Shown in pieces: positions 26,910 to 34,993 of a stretch of DNA of 64,000 bases (its first letter is position 1; every line of letters begins with the position of its first letter). The position numbers and the translations under genes are program-made. The notes under the pieces are model-generated. The model was given only the letters and a program-made list of their open reading frames with translations, was not told where the DNA came from and did not search any database. The DNA comes from Pleomorphomonas carboxyditropha (GTDB lineage Bacteria; Pseudomonadota; Alphaproteobacteria; Rhizobiales; Pleomorphomonadaceae), in assembly GCF_002770725.1 (NCBI RefSeq), contig NZ_NQVN01000001.1:868001-932000 (forward strand), given 5' to 3'.

Positions 26910-27904
26910 TGTCAGACGCCACCTTCGCATCCCGACGCCTGAGCCCGCGCACCCGGCTCGCCCTCGGCGTCTTCGCCCGCTATGCCACCATCATCGGCCT
27001 CATCGGCATGATCGCCGCCTTCTCGGCGCTGTCGCCGCGCGCCTTCCCGACGCTGATCAACTTCACCAACGTTCTCAACCAGGCCTCGCTCGCCGTCATC
27101 ATCTCCGGCGGACTGACGCTGGCGGTGATCGTCGGCGAGCTCGACCTGTCGGTCGGATTTGCCGCCAGCCTGCACGGCGTGCTGGTGATGGGCCTCATCG
27201 TCTCGAATCAGTTGCCGGTGCCGGTCGCCATCCTCATCGTGCTGCTGCTCGGCGCGCTGATCGGCTATGTCAACGGCCTGATCGTGACGCGCCTCAAGGT
27301 CAACTCGGTGATCGCCACGCTGGGCGTCGGCACCATCCTGACCGGTCTCGCCTTCGCCTATGCCTCTGGCGTGCCGATCGTCGCCGGCGTGCCGGAGGCC
27401 TTCCTGCAGATCTCGCTCGGCCGCTGGTTCTTCGGCATCCCGAACAACATCCTGATCATGGCGGTGGTGCTCGGCGCCCTCTGGGTACTGGTCGAGCGGA
27501 CGTCGATCGGCCAGGAGATCCAGGCCGTCGGCGGCAACCCGGCCGCCGCCCGCCTCGCCGGCATCGACGTCGCCCGCATCAAGACGCTCGGCTTCGTCAT
27601 CTCCGGCGTCTGCGCGGCGCTGACCGGCGTGCTCCTGTCGTCCCGCCTCGGCAGCGGCACCACCAACGCCGCCGACAGCTATCTGATGACCGCTTTCGCA
27701 GCGGTGTTCCTGGGATCGGCGACGCTGCGCGACGGCGAGTTCCACATCGTCGGCACGCTGATCGGGGCGCTGATCATCGCCTTCGGCTTCAACGGCCTCA
27801 ACATCTTCGGGGCGCCAACCTTCTCCCAATACATCTTCCAGGGCGCGATCCTGATCGTCGCCGTCGGGCTTTCGAGCCTTGGCCGCATCATCGCCGAAAG
27901 CTGA
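26909..27904 (+). CDS. RbsC-type sugar ABC transporter permease
   Basis: A 331-residue permease with about eight to ten helices. Family blocks are ISGGLTLAVIVGELDLSVG, VNSVIATLGVGTILTGLAFAYASG, and GGNPAAARLAGIDVARIKTLGF. The ATG overlaps the ATPase stop (TGATG). With the genes at 24393 and 25341 it completes the importer. The late block FAAVFLGSATLRDGEFHIVGTLIGA differs from the ribose-type AVVIGGTSLFGG version, so it belongs to another substrate subgroup. Confidence 0.95.
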   Translation: MSDATFASRRLSPRTRLALGVFARYATIIGLIGMIAAFSALSPRAFPTLINFTNVLNQASLAVIISGGLTLAVIVGELDLSVGFAASLHGVLVMGLIVSNQLPVPVAILIVLLLGALIGYVNGLIVTRLKVNSVIATLGVGTILTGLAFAYASGVPIVAGVPEAFLQISLGRWFFGIPNNILIMAVVLGALWVLVERTSIGQEIQAVGGNPAAARLAGIDVARIKTLGFVISGVCAALTGVLLSSRLGSGTTNAADSYLMTAFAAVFLGSATLRDGEFHIVGTLIGALIIAFGFNGLNIFGAPTFSQYIFQGAILIVAVGLSSLGRIIAES

Positions 27905-27927
27905 TGCCAGTCTTGAAGGGAAACGAC

Positions 27928-28770
27928 ATGTCGCAGCAATCCGCATCCCATTGGGACGTGTTCGTGCTGGAATATGCGCGGGCCAAGGACCAGCCGATCG
28001 CCTCGCTGATCAACGGAACCCACGATCAGGGCGTGATGGACACGCCTTTCTCCTTCGTCTTCGCGCGCAGCGGCGACCGCAACGTGCTGGTCGACACCGG
28101 CTTCATGCGCGAAGGCCTCGGCGAGGAGATGAGCGTCCGCTTCGGCGTGCCGGACTGGATCTCGCCGCTACGCTTGCTTGAAGAACTCGGCGTAAAGCCC
28201 GAGGACATCACCGACATCTTCCTCAGTCACGCCCATTTCGACCACATGGGCTCGGTGCACAAGTTCCCCAGCGCCCGCCTCTACATCCAGAAGAGAGAGC
28301 TCCTGTCCTGGCACGAGATGCTGACGCTTCCCAAGCAGTTCGACTACCTGACGGCGATCATCAACCCCGACGACATGCGGGCGATGTTCACCGCCTCGAT
28401 CGACCATCGGGTGACGCTTCTCGACGGCGACCGGGAGAACGCCCTGCCGGGCCTGCATGCCCGGCTCGGACCCGGCCACACCATGGGCCAGCAGTTCATC
28501 GTGCTCGAGACGGCTCGCGGCCCGATGGTGGTGGCCGGCGACTGCATCTATTCGCGCGTCAATCTCACCGGGCACAATCACGATGGTTGCTATGTGCCCC
28601 TCAACAACACGGTGGGCAGCGTCTACGATCAGTTGATGACCATGGACCGCATCAAGACGGCCGTCGACGGCGACCTCGACCGGGTGATCATCCTGCACGA
28701 TATCGACCGCTGGAAGAATTTCGAGCTCGTGAAGGAGATCGACGGCTTCAGGATCGTCCGCGCAGCCTGA
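27928..28770 (+). CDS. Metallo-beta-lactamase-fold hydrolase, lactonase-like
   Basis: A 280-residue MBL-fold enzyme. The zinc motif HAHFDH (His101, His103, Asp105, His106) is complete, with further ligands in GPGHTMG, VAGDCIY and near the C-terminal ILHDIDRW. This arrangement is that of the N-acyl-homoserine lactonase (AttM/AiiB-like) subgroup. ATG 27928 has AAGGG seven bases upstream; an alternative ATG at 27904 overlaps the permease stop. As the last gene of a sugar-type importer operon it may open a lactone ring or another ester of the imported compound. The substrate is not proven, and it does not look like PhnP. Confidence 0.87.
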   Translation: MSQQSASHWDVFVLEYARAKDQPIASLINGTHDQGVMDTPFSFVFARSGDRNVLVDTGFMREGLGEEMSVRFGVPDWISPLRLLEELGVKPEDITDIFLSHAHFDHMGSVHKFPSARLYIQKRELLSWHEMLTLPKQFDYLTAIINPDDMRAMFTASIDHRVTLLDGDRENALPGLHARLGPGHTMGQQFIVLETARGPMVVAGDCIYSRVNLTGHNHDGCYVPLNNTVGSVYDQLMTMDRIKTAVDGDLDRVIILHDIDRWKNFELVKEIDGFRIVRAA

Positions 28771-28920
28771 CAGCCAGTGGCGCCGGCTTCCCGCCCGCTG
28801 ACTTGAAGCCACCGGCATAGGTCGGCGGCAAGGCTATGAAAACGTCGACTGGCGTTTTGGGCCGCGGGCGAGCACAGTTGCTGACCGACGTCGGGATGGC
28901 ACGGAGGCACCAGAAGCATC

Positions 28921-29280
28921 ATGGCCCGCTTTCCTCTCATCGTGGCAAGGGTCTACGACCCTCCGGAATCGATGGCCGGGGCGCATCTGCTGGTGGATAG
29001 GCTTTGGCCCAGGGGGATATCGAAGGCGCGCCTTCGCCCCGACGACTGGCCCAAGGAGGTGACGCCCAGCACCGCCTTGCGCCAATGGTTCCACGCCGAT
29101 GCCGGGAGCTGGCCGGAATTCCGCGAACGGTACGAGGCCGAGCTTGCCGCCAATCCCGCCGCGGTCGAGCGCTGTCTCGACTGGTGTCGCAAGGGGCCGG
29201 TCACCCTGCTGACGTCAGCCCATGACCGCGAACACAATCACGCGGTTATTCTGCGCGACTGGCTGGAGGCACGGCTCTAA
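28921..29280 (+). CDS. DUF488 family protein
   Basis: A 119-residue protein of the DUF488 (YeaO-like) family. Recognisable blocks are ARVYDPPE, HLLVDRLWPRGISKARL, DDWPKEVTPSTALRQWFHAD, RYEAEL and the C-terminal VTLLTSAHDREHNHAVILRDWL. The biochemical role of the family is not established. A 150-bp gap precedes it, in which I see no promoter I would name. It faces the AHSA1 gene, with 58 bp between the two stops. Confidence 0.9.
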   Translation: MARFPLIVARVYDPPESMAGAHLLVDRLWPRGISKARLRPDDWPKEVTPSTALRQWFHADAGSWPEFRERYEAELAANPAAVERCLDWCRKGPVTLLTSAHDREHNHAVILRDWLEARL

Positions 29281-29338
29281 TAAGTGGTCGTTCCGAGAAC
29301 TGACTTGTCTGGCCAAAATGGCGGGCCATGCGAGCCTG

Positions 29339-30277
29339 CTAAGCCGTAGCATCCCGTCGGGATTTGACGCAGCGTTCCAGCTTGGCCAGCGTTTGCAAGC
29401 CCAGCTCGACCGCGCCGAAACCTTTCGCCTCCTGAAACTCGGCCTCTGTGCTGAACACCATGCCCAGCGTCACTTTGGTTGCCCCGTCCTGCTCCTCGAA
29501 CGAGGCCCAGGCGTCGGCATGTTTCGGCCCGTTCTCGCCCCATAGCAGCGTATAACCGATCCTCTCCTCGGGTCGGACCTTGGTATAGAGGTGATGGTTC
29601 GGAAAGACCGTGCCATCCGGGGCGATCATGTCGAACACCCATTCGCCGCCCGTTCGCAGATCGATCCTCTTCGTCCGGCAGGAAAACCCTTCCGGCCCCC
29701 ACCATTGCGGCAGCGTCTCCGGGTTCATCCAGGTATTCCAGACGACGGTTCGTGGTGCTTGTATCATTCGTTGCAGCACCATGGTTCGCTCGGCCGCCCC
29801 GGCGAGATTGCGCAGTCCCGCGTCGAAGCCCTGTCGGTAGCCGGCCTCCATATCCCCGGCCAGCGAGGAAAGCTGCACCGTCACGACCAGCCGGCTGCTT
29901 TCGCCCGTGCCCGAGAAATCAGCCGTCACCAGCGCCGCCGATTGCCTCACGCCACCGGAGGAGACCACTTCGTAGTTCACGCTGCGCTCTGCCGGCTGCA
30001 ACTCAAGCCAGCCGCATTCGCAGCGAATGTCCGGCTGGCCCTCAACCTTGCAGAGCGAGACTTCACGCCCACCCACGCTGGTGTCAGCCTCCAAAAACTC
30101 CACGGCGACCGAGGGAGTGGGGGCTGCCCAGACCGCTCGCGCGGCAGGGGCCGTCCAGGCCTGCCACAGCACCGGCAATGGCGCGGCTACATCCCGCTCG
30201 AAGGTCAGCGTCGCAAAGCGGCCTGCCGCAGGATCGGGCGCGGCAGGCATACGCTCGGGGTTGCGTTTCGATGTCAT
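29339..30277 (-). CDS. Tandem AHSA1/SRPBCC domain protein
   Basis: A 312-residue cytoplasmic protein made of two AHSA1-like START-fold domains. The first (about 22-155) has FERDVAAPLPVLWQAWTAPAARAVWAAP; the second (about 168-310) has MIQAPRTVVWNTWMNPETLPQWWGPEGF. The domains form a hydrophobic pocket and are commonly encoded with an ArsR regulator, as here: its ATG 30277 overlaps the stop of that gene (ATGA). Substrate and function are unknown. The fusion of two domains in one chain is less usual than single-domain relatives. Confidence 0.9.
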   Translation of the reverse strand: MTSKRNPERMPAAPDPAAGRFATLTFERDVAAPLPVLWQAWTAPAARAVWAAPTPSVAVEFLEADTSVGGREVSLCKVEGQPDIRCECGWLELQPAERSVNYEVVSSGGVRQSAALVTADFSGTGESSRLVVTVQLSSLAGDMEAGYRQGFDAGLRNLAGAAERTMVLQRMIQAPRTVVWNTWMNPETLPQWWGPEGFSCRTKRIDLRTGGEWVFDMIAPDGTVFPNHHLYTKVRPEERIGYTLLWGENGPKHADAWASFEEQDGATKVTLGMVFSTEAEFQEAKGFGAVELGLQTLAKLERCVKSRRDATA

Positions 30278-30615
30278 TCCGTGCGCTCCTTCATTGCCCT
30301 CATCGCGAATGCATCCAACCGGCCGAGCCGGCTTTCCCAGATGGCCCGCTGTTCGTCGAGCCACGTCCGGACCGGCTCCAAGGCCTCCGGCACGATGGCG
30401 CAGGTGCGCACCCGCCCATCCTTGGACGTGGCGATCAGCCCTGCTTCCTCCAGCACCGAAAGGTGCCGCATCACCGTGGGCAGGCGCAGACCTGTGGGTT
30501 CGGACAAATCGGTGACTCGCGCGGGCCTTTCAGCGAGCCGGGTCAGGATCGATCGACGGGTCGGATCGGCCAGAGCATGGAAGATCAGCGAAAGTTCCGG
30601 ATGATGCTTAGTCAT
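30274..30615 (-). CDS. ArsR family winged-helix regulator
   Basis: A 113-residue regulator. The sequence SLIFHALADPTRRSILTRLAERPARVTDLSEPTGLRLPTVMRHLSVLEEAGLIATSKDGRVR is a complete ArsR winged helix. The C-terminal WLDEQRAIWESRLGRLDAF is the segment typical of regulators paired with AHSA1 proteins. ATG 30615 starts the domain properly; ATG 30630 in the same frame would add five residues and neither has a strong ribosome site. No metal-binding cysteines are visible. It probably autoregulates its two-gene operon. Confidence 0.9.
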   Translation of the reverse strand: MTKHHPELSLIFHALADPTRRSILTRLAERPARVTDLSEPTGLRLPTVMRHLSVLEEAGLIATSKDGRVRTCAIVPEALEPVRTWLDEQRAIWESRLGRLDAFAMRAMKERTE

Positions 30616-30872
30616 GCTGCTAACTATCATCCGCGCACCTATCGCGCAAGGGAAACTTCGCCAATTTGCTAAGTGTTCCTGCATTGGCGGGCGGTTGGGA
30701 CAGGCGAGAGAGGGTGCTTTTTTGCGAGGGGAGTGGCGAAAATAGTTCTTAAGTACCAACTAAGATGATTGCATATCAGAATAGCAACTATAACGTGTAA
30801 AAACGCCCAACATCGAAATGGCTCTTGGCCTAACCATTGAGATTATTAGGTTCATTAGCAATCACTTGAAAG
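30616..30872. other. AT-rich intergenic stretch between arsR-like gene and tRNA-Ser
   Basis: No gene found. The part from about 30730 to 30870 is strikingly AT-rich against the high-GC window (for example AAAATAGTTCTTAAGTACC and CATTGAGATTATTAGG). It should contain the ArsR promoter at its left end. Lying next to a tRNA 3' end, it could be an old integration scar, but no integrase or tRNA fragment is visible. Confidence 0.5.
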
Positions 30873-30966
30873 TGGCGGAGCCGGAGGGATTCGAACCCTC
30901 GGTACGGGTTTACGCCCGTACGCCGGTTTAGCAAACCAGTGCCTTCAGCCTCTCGGCCACAGCTCC
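30873..30966 (-). tRNA. tRNA-Ser (GCT anticodon)
   Basis: The minus strand folds into a class II tRNA: acceptor stem GGAGCTG/CGGCTCC with discriminator G and encoded CCA, anticodon stem-loop CTGGT-TTGCTAA-ACCGG giving anticodon GCT, a long variable arm (paired GTACGGG/CCCGTAC), and T-arm GAGGGTTCGAATCCCTC. It reads Ser codons AGC/AGT. Length including CCA is 94 nt. Confidence 0.97.
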
Positions 30967-31082
30967 GTTGCGAAGTTGTCTAGAGATTCTGGGGCACTGG
31001 GTCAAGCCCCGGCGCCACGGAACCCGCATATGGCGCGGCCAGGCCGATCTTGCGGCGGCACGAAACCCGGCGTAGCGGGCAA

Positions 31083-31111
31083 GCGGCGGAAATCGTGAGG
31101 ATTTCCGCCGC
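31083..31111 (-). terminator. Hairpin downstream of aldo/keto reductase gene
   Basis: Arms GCGGCGGAAATC (31083-31094) and GATTTCCGCCGC (31100-31111) are perfectly complementary with a five-base loop, 23 bp after the reductase stop on the minus strand. There is no clear T-run, so termination is likely but not certain. Confidence 0.55.
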
Positions 31112-31134
31112 GAGGAACAGGGATGCCGCTTGGC

Positions 31135-32121
31135 TTACCAGCGCTGGTGGACGTGCGGCGCGACCAGCCGGGCGTAGATCTCGCGCGTCGCGGCCATCAC
31201 GTCGGCCGGAATGGCCGGAAGGTCGGAGGCGGCGGCGTTGCCGCGGGCCTGTTCGGCGTTGCGGGCGCCCGGGATGACGACGCTGACGGCGTCGGCCATC
31301 AGGATCCAGCGCAGCGCAAAGGCGGCCATGCTCTGGCCGACCGGCACCAGCCGGCGGATCTCCTCGACCGCTTGCAGGCCGACCTCGAAGGGCACGCCGC
31401 CGAAGGTCTCGCCGACGTCGAAGGCCTCGCCGTGGCGATTGAACAGGCGGTGATCGTCGTCGGCGAACTTGGTCTGCGCCGTGATCTTGCCGGAGAGCAG
31501 GCCCGAGGCGAGCGGCACGCGCACGATGACGGCGACGCCGCGCTTCTTCGCCTCCTCGAAGAACAGCCGGTCCGGCCGCTGGCGGAAGATGTTGTAGATG
31601 ATCTGGATGGAGACGACGCCGGGATATTCGATCGCCTTCAGCGCTTCCTCGACCTTTTCGACCGAGACGCCGTAGTTGCGGATCTTGCCCTTGGCCTTGA
31701 TCGCCTCGAGCCCCTGGAACAGGGCAGGGGTGTACAGCACCTCGGTCGGCGGGCAGTGGAGCTGCACGAGGTCGAGCGTGTCGACGTCGAGGTTCTTCAG
31801 GCTGCGGTCGATGAAGGCCTCGATGTTGTCCGGCGTGTAGCCGGCGGCGACATGCGGATCGAGGCGGCGGCCGGCCTTGGTGGCGACGAAGGGCCGCTTG
31901 CCTTTCCATTCCTTCAGCACCGAGGCGATGATCCGCTCGGAACGGCCGTCGCCGTAGACGTCGGCGGTGTCGATGAAGGTGACGCCCGCCTCCAGCGCCG
32001 CCTCGAGGGCGGCCCTGCCGTCGGCCTCGGTCACCTCGCCCCAGGCGCCGCCGATCTGCCAGGCGCCGAAGCCGATATCGGACACCTCGACCGGCAGGCG
32101 GCCGAATTTGCGATACTGCAT
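31135..32121 (-). CDS. Aldo/keto reductase
   Basis: A 328-residue NADPH-type aldo/keto reductase. The catalytic tetrad is visible: Asp and Tyr in DTADVYGDGRSE, Lys in VATKAG, His in LDLVQLHCPP. The start ATG 32121 (MQYRKFGRLPVEVSDIGFG) has GGGGAGAAAAG upstream; the longer frame is shadow. The N-terminal GFGAWQIGGAWG and the VYGDGRSE block place it with YajO/Tas-like enzymes that reduce sugars or aldehydes. A terminator-like hairpin follows it. It lies downstream of the araA-like gene in the same direction, separated by that gene's own terminator, so it is probably a separate unit. Confidence 0.93.
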   Translation of the reverse strand: MQYRKFGRLPVEVSDIGFGAWQIGGAWGEVTEADGRAALEAALEAGVTFIDTADVYGDGRSERIIASVLKEWKGKRPFVATKAGRRLDPHVAAGYTPDNIEAFIDRSLKNLDVDTLDLVQLHCPPTEVLYTPALFQGLEAIKAKGKIRNYGVSVEKVEEALKAIEYPGVVSIQIIYNIFRQRPDRLFFEEAKKRGVAVIVRVPLASGLLSGKITAQTKFADDDHRLFNRHGEAFDVGETFGGVPFEVGLQAVEEIRRLVPVGQSMAAFALRWILMADAVSVVIPGARNAEQARGNAAASDLPAIPADVMAATREIYARLVAPHVHQRW

Positions 32122-32261
32122 GACTTTTCTCCCCGAATAATTGGCTCTTGGACTTTGATTTCGAGGGGAGATTAATGCCGTTCGGGCGGGCCGGCGCAAA
32201 TGGTTTCTGGCGATGGCCGGCATCGCCAATGGAGATCACCGGCCGGCCTCTCCGGCCAAAC

Positions 32262-32285
32262 AAAAGGGCCGGCTTTCGCCGGCCC
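32262..32285 (-). terminator. Intrinsic terminator of the araD-araA-like operon
   Basis: On the minus strand GGGCCGGC-GAAA-GCCGGCCC (plus positions 32266-32285) is followed directly by TTTTG (complement of 32261-32265). It lies 28 bp after the isomerase stop at 32314 and has all parts of a rho-independent terminator. Confidence 0.85.
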
Positions 32286-32313
32286 AGTTCCGCTTGCTTG
32301 GGAGGAGCGGGTA

Positions 32314-33720
32314 TCAGACCTCGACGTACTCTATGCCGACGAGATCGCAATAGGCCTTCCACTTGGCGCGGGTGTCGCCGAGGTGCAGGACCTGATGGTG
32401 CGTGCCGCCGTTCTTCAGCCAGCCGTTGAGGCATTCCCTGACGCCGGTGGCCGGCTTGAAGAAGAAATAGGGCATCTCGACGGTGGGCAGCTCCTCGGTG
32501 TCGAGGATCTCGCCCTGCGACACGACGAGGCGGTACTTGTCGGCGCCGAGCGACACCAGGCTGACCAGCGTCGCCGGGCCGGGCTCGCCCTGGAACAGCA
32601 CGGTCGGCGGGTTGTCGAGGCCGCCGATGCCGAGCGGACGGTCGATGAGGCGCGGCTTCTTGTCCTTGCGGGCGACCTTCCAGTTGCCTTCGCCCATGTG
32701 GCTCTGCAGAGCCGCATCGAGCTCGAAGTCCATGGCGTACATTTCGGTGAACTGCGGATCGGCCTGCAGCGCGCGGGCGGCGACCATCAGCGAGGCGCAG
32801 TTGGTGTCGCCCTCGGCGGCGTAGCCGTAGCCGTCGGCCATCAGGTTGGAGGCGGCCATCATGTGGGTCTGCTTGAAGCGACCGTCGAGGCCGATCTCGT
32901 TGAAGTAGAGCGAGAAGGCGTCGTAGCCGCCGGCCTCCAGCACCTTGGTGATGGCCACCTGGATCTTGGCGGCCTCATCGAGCTGCGGCTCGGTCAGCTT
33001 CGGGTCGAGGTCGAAGTTGGCCTTGCAATAGGCGATGACGGCCTGGATCTCCTGGGTGTTGACCTTGTCCATCTCGGCGGCCACCGAGCCCATGCCGATA
33101 TGGTCGACCTGCGGGCCAAGGACGCGCATGAAGGTGTGCGGGTCGGTCAGGATGTCGCCCATGCCGGGCATGCGGCCGAACACGGCCACCTTGGTCTTCT
33201 TCATGACGGCGACGGCGTGGGCGGCCGAGGCGAACACGTCGAAGGCCTTGACGAACTCTTCGTCCTTCCAGTCGCCCGACCAGACCGAGAACTGCTTGCC
33301 GAGGTGGATCAGCGAGTTGGCCGTGTCCTGAACGCCGTGGACGCCCTGGTTGTAGGTGAGGTCGTCCATGTTCCACGCCTTGGTGACGCGCGGCTCCGGC
33401 TGGATGTTGGCCAGGAACAGCGGCGCCGACACGTCGCGGAAGGCGTTGACGAGGCGCAGGCCCGGACCGTAGGTCAGGTTGACGATCATGATGCCGTCGA
33501 CGTTTTCGGCGGCGAAGATCCTCAGCACGTCCTCGATGTCTTCACGGCAGCGGGCGGCCTTGGGGAAAAGCACGTCGGCGACGCTGGTCAGGCGGGCCGA
33601 AACCTCGCGGGCATAGCCTTCCTGCCGCTTGGTGATGTTCGGCAGCGTGTTGTCGTAGAGTTCCTGCATGATGCCGAGGAAACCGATCTTCGGCTTCCTC
33701 GTGATGTCCTTGAGCGACAT
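32314..33720 (-). CDS. L-arabinose isomerase-like protein
   Basis: A 468-residue member of the arabinose/fucose isomerase superfamily, shorter than E. coli AraA (500) and clearly divergent. Candidate metal or catalytic residues correspond in position: Glu in AAEGDTNCASLM, a Glu/His region in QSHMGEGN, and His in GGTHHQVLH near the C-terminus. The gene follows araD in one operon, which supports a ketose product such as L-ribulose, but no kinase gene lies between them. The substrate may be L-arabinose or another aldose. A terminator follows. Confidence 0.85.
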   Translation of the reverse strand: MSLKDITRKPKIGFLGIMQELYDNTLPNITKRQEGYAREVSARLTSVADVLFPKAARCREDIEDVLRIFAAENVDGIMIVNLTYGPGLRLVNAFRDVSAPLFLANIQPEPRVTKAWNMDDLTYNQGVHGVQDTANSLIHLGKQFSVWSGDWKDEEFVKAFDVFASAAHAVAVMKKTKVAVFGRMPGMGDILTDPHTFMRVLGPQVDHIGMGSVAAEMDKVNTQEIQAVIAYCKANFDLDPKLTEPQLDEAAKIQVAITKVLEAGGYDAFSLYFNEIGLDGRFKQTHMMAASNLMADGYGYAAEGDTNCASLMVAARALQADPQFTEMYAMDFELDAALQSHMGEGNWKVARKDKKPRLIDRPLGIGGLDNPPTVLFQGEPGPATLVSLVSLGADKYRLVVSQGEILDTEELPTVEMPYFFFKPATGVRECLNGWLKNGGTHHQVLHLGDTRAKWKAYCDLVGIEYVEV

Positions 33721-33786
33721 TGCCTTGCCTCCTGGAAAATTGTTGTCCTTGACTTGTCTTCGATGCCCGAGATCCGGAAGGGACGA

Positions 33787-34488
33787 TCAGGCCTTCTTCT
33801 GGCCGTACCACGCACCGGGGCCGTGCTTGCGCTGGTAGTGGTATTCGGAGACGTATTCCTCGACCGGCGCCGCATTGGGGGCCAGCGTCACGGTGGTGGT
33901 GGCGATGCGGGCGATTTCTTCGAGGAACACGGCGTTGAGCACCGAGTCCGGGGCGTTCTTGCCCCAGGTGAACGGGCCGTGACCGGCCACCAGCACCATC
34001 GGCTTGGCGAGCGGATTCTCGTTGCCGAGGCGGCGGACGATGGCCTCGCCGGTGTTGGCCTCGTAGTCGGCTGCCACTTCCTCGGCGGTCAGCGGCGCCG
34101 TCAGCGGCACGGCGCCATGGCAGTAGTCGGCGTGCGTGGTGCCGAAGCAGGGAATTTCCTTGCGCGCCTGCGCCCATGCGACGGCATAGGGCGAATGCGT
34201 GTGGGTGACGCCGCCGATGGTCGGGAAGGCGCGGTAGAGCACCAGATGCGTCTTGGTGTCGGTGGAGGGGTTGAGATCACCCTCGATCACCTTGCCGTCG
34301 GCGAGGCCCACCACCACCAGCTTGTCGGGGGTCAGCTTGTCGTAGGAGACGCCCGACGGCTTGATGACGATATAGCCCTTCTCGCGGTCGACGCCCGAGA
34401 CGTTGCCCCAGGTGTGAACGACGATCTTGCGGCGGTCGAGTTCGAGATTGGCCTCGCAGACCTGTTCGCGGAGTTCCTTGAGTTTCAT
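33787..34488 (-). CDS. araD: L-ribulose-5-phosphate 4-epimerase
   Basis: A 233-residue class II aldolase-fold enzyme that interconverts L-ribulose 5-phosphate and D-xylulose 5-phosphate, feeding arabinose-type sugars to the pentose phosphate pathway. The zinc histidines are in THTHSPYAVAWAQ and AGHGPFTWG. N-terminal VHTWGNVSGVDREKGYIVIKPSGV and C-terminal YHYQRKHGPGAWYGQ match E. coli AraD closely. It starts the leftward operon, divergent from the AraC regulator at 34994. Confidence 0.96.
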   Translation of the reverse strand: MKLKELREQVCEANLELDRRKIVVHTWGNVSGVDREKGYIVIKPSGVSYDKLTPDKLVVVGLADGKVIEGDLNPSTDTKTHLVLYRAFPTIGGVTHTHSPYAVAWAQARKEIPCFGTTHADYCHGAVPLTAPLTAEEVAADYEANTGEAIVRRLGNENPLAKPMVLVAGHGPFTWGKNAPDSVLNAVFLEEIARIATTTVTLAPNAAPVEEYVSEYHYQRKHGPGAWYGQKKA

Positions 34489-34993
34489 TGTCGGCTGCCT
34501 TCAGCATGAATCGGAACGCTGGCCGCGAGTCGAGCCGCGGCCAACAGCGCTAGATAACGCAACGACGGGCGCCGGTCTCGCATAAGCGGCGAGTCGCAGG
34601 CGACTTCGTAGGTTTCCAGATGAATGCGGCTGTCTCGGGATCGAGACCGATCGCATGCGTGTCGCCTTGGCCATCCGCCCCCTCCCAGGGACCACCGTCT
34701 CATTGGACGTATCCGTCAAGGCGCGCCGCCGTCCGGATCGTTGTTTTGTTTGCGTTCGGTCTCGTCGCATCGCCCGAAATTCGGGAAACACGCCCCTCGG
34801 CGCGTCACGAAGAAGTCACGTGGTTTCGCTTAAGCGTTAGCCGCGATGCGGACGAATTTCGCACATCGTGCGAAACCTCCAGCCTCTTCCTCCTTATCGG
34901 CGACCGAATTCAAGCCGCTGTTATTGCTCATTTTGATTGGGAGGATTATAGTACGCCCTATCCACTTCCCAAAGGGCTAATCCAGCTTTTTAC
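34489..34993. promoter_or_regulatory. araD / AraC-regulator divergent control region with palindrome
   Basis: A 505-bp gap without a credible gene. It carries a perfect palindrome TTTCGCAC-ATC-GTGCGAAA (34857-34875), with another TTTCGC at 34823-34828. A good rightward promoter for the AraC-family gene follows: -35 TTGCTC (34924-34929), 17-bp spacer, -10 TATAGT (34947-34952). The palindrome lies about 50 bp upstream of that -35. Its binding protein is unknown; AraC proteins usually bind direct repeats instead. Confidence 0.55.

Noticed and set aside
27928-28770. MBL-fold hydrolase considered as the missing PhnP
   Set aside because: It is in a sugar-importer operon with its own LacI control, after the phn operon ended at a convergent gene, and its motifs fit the AHL-lactonase group better.
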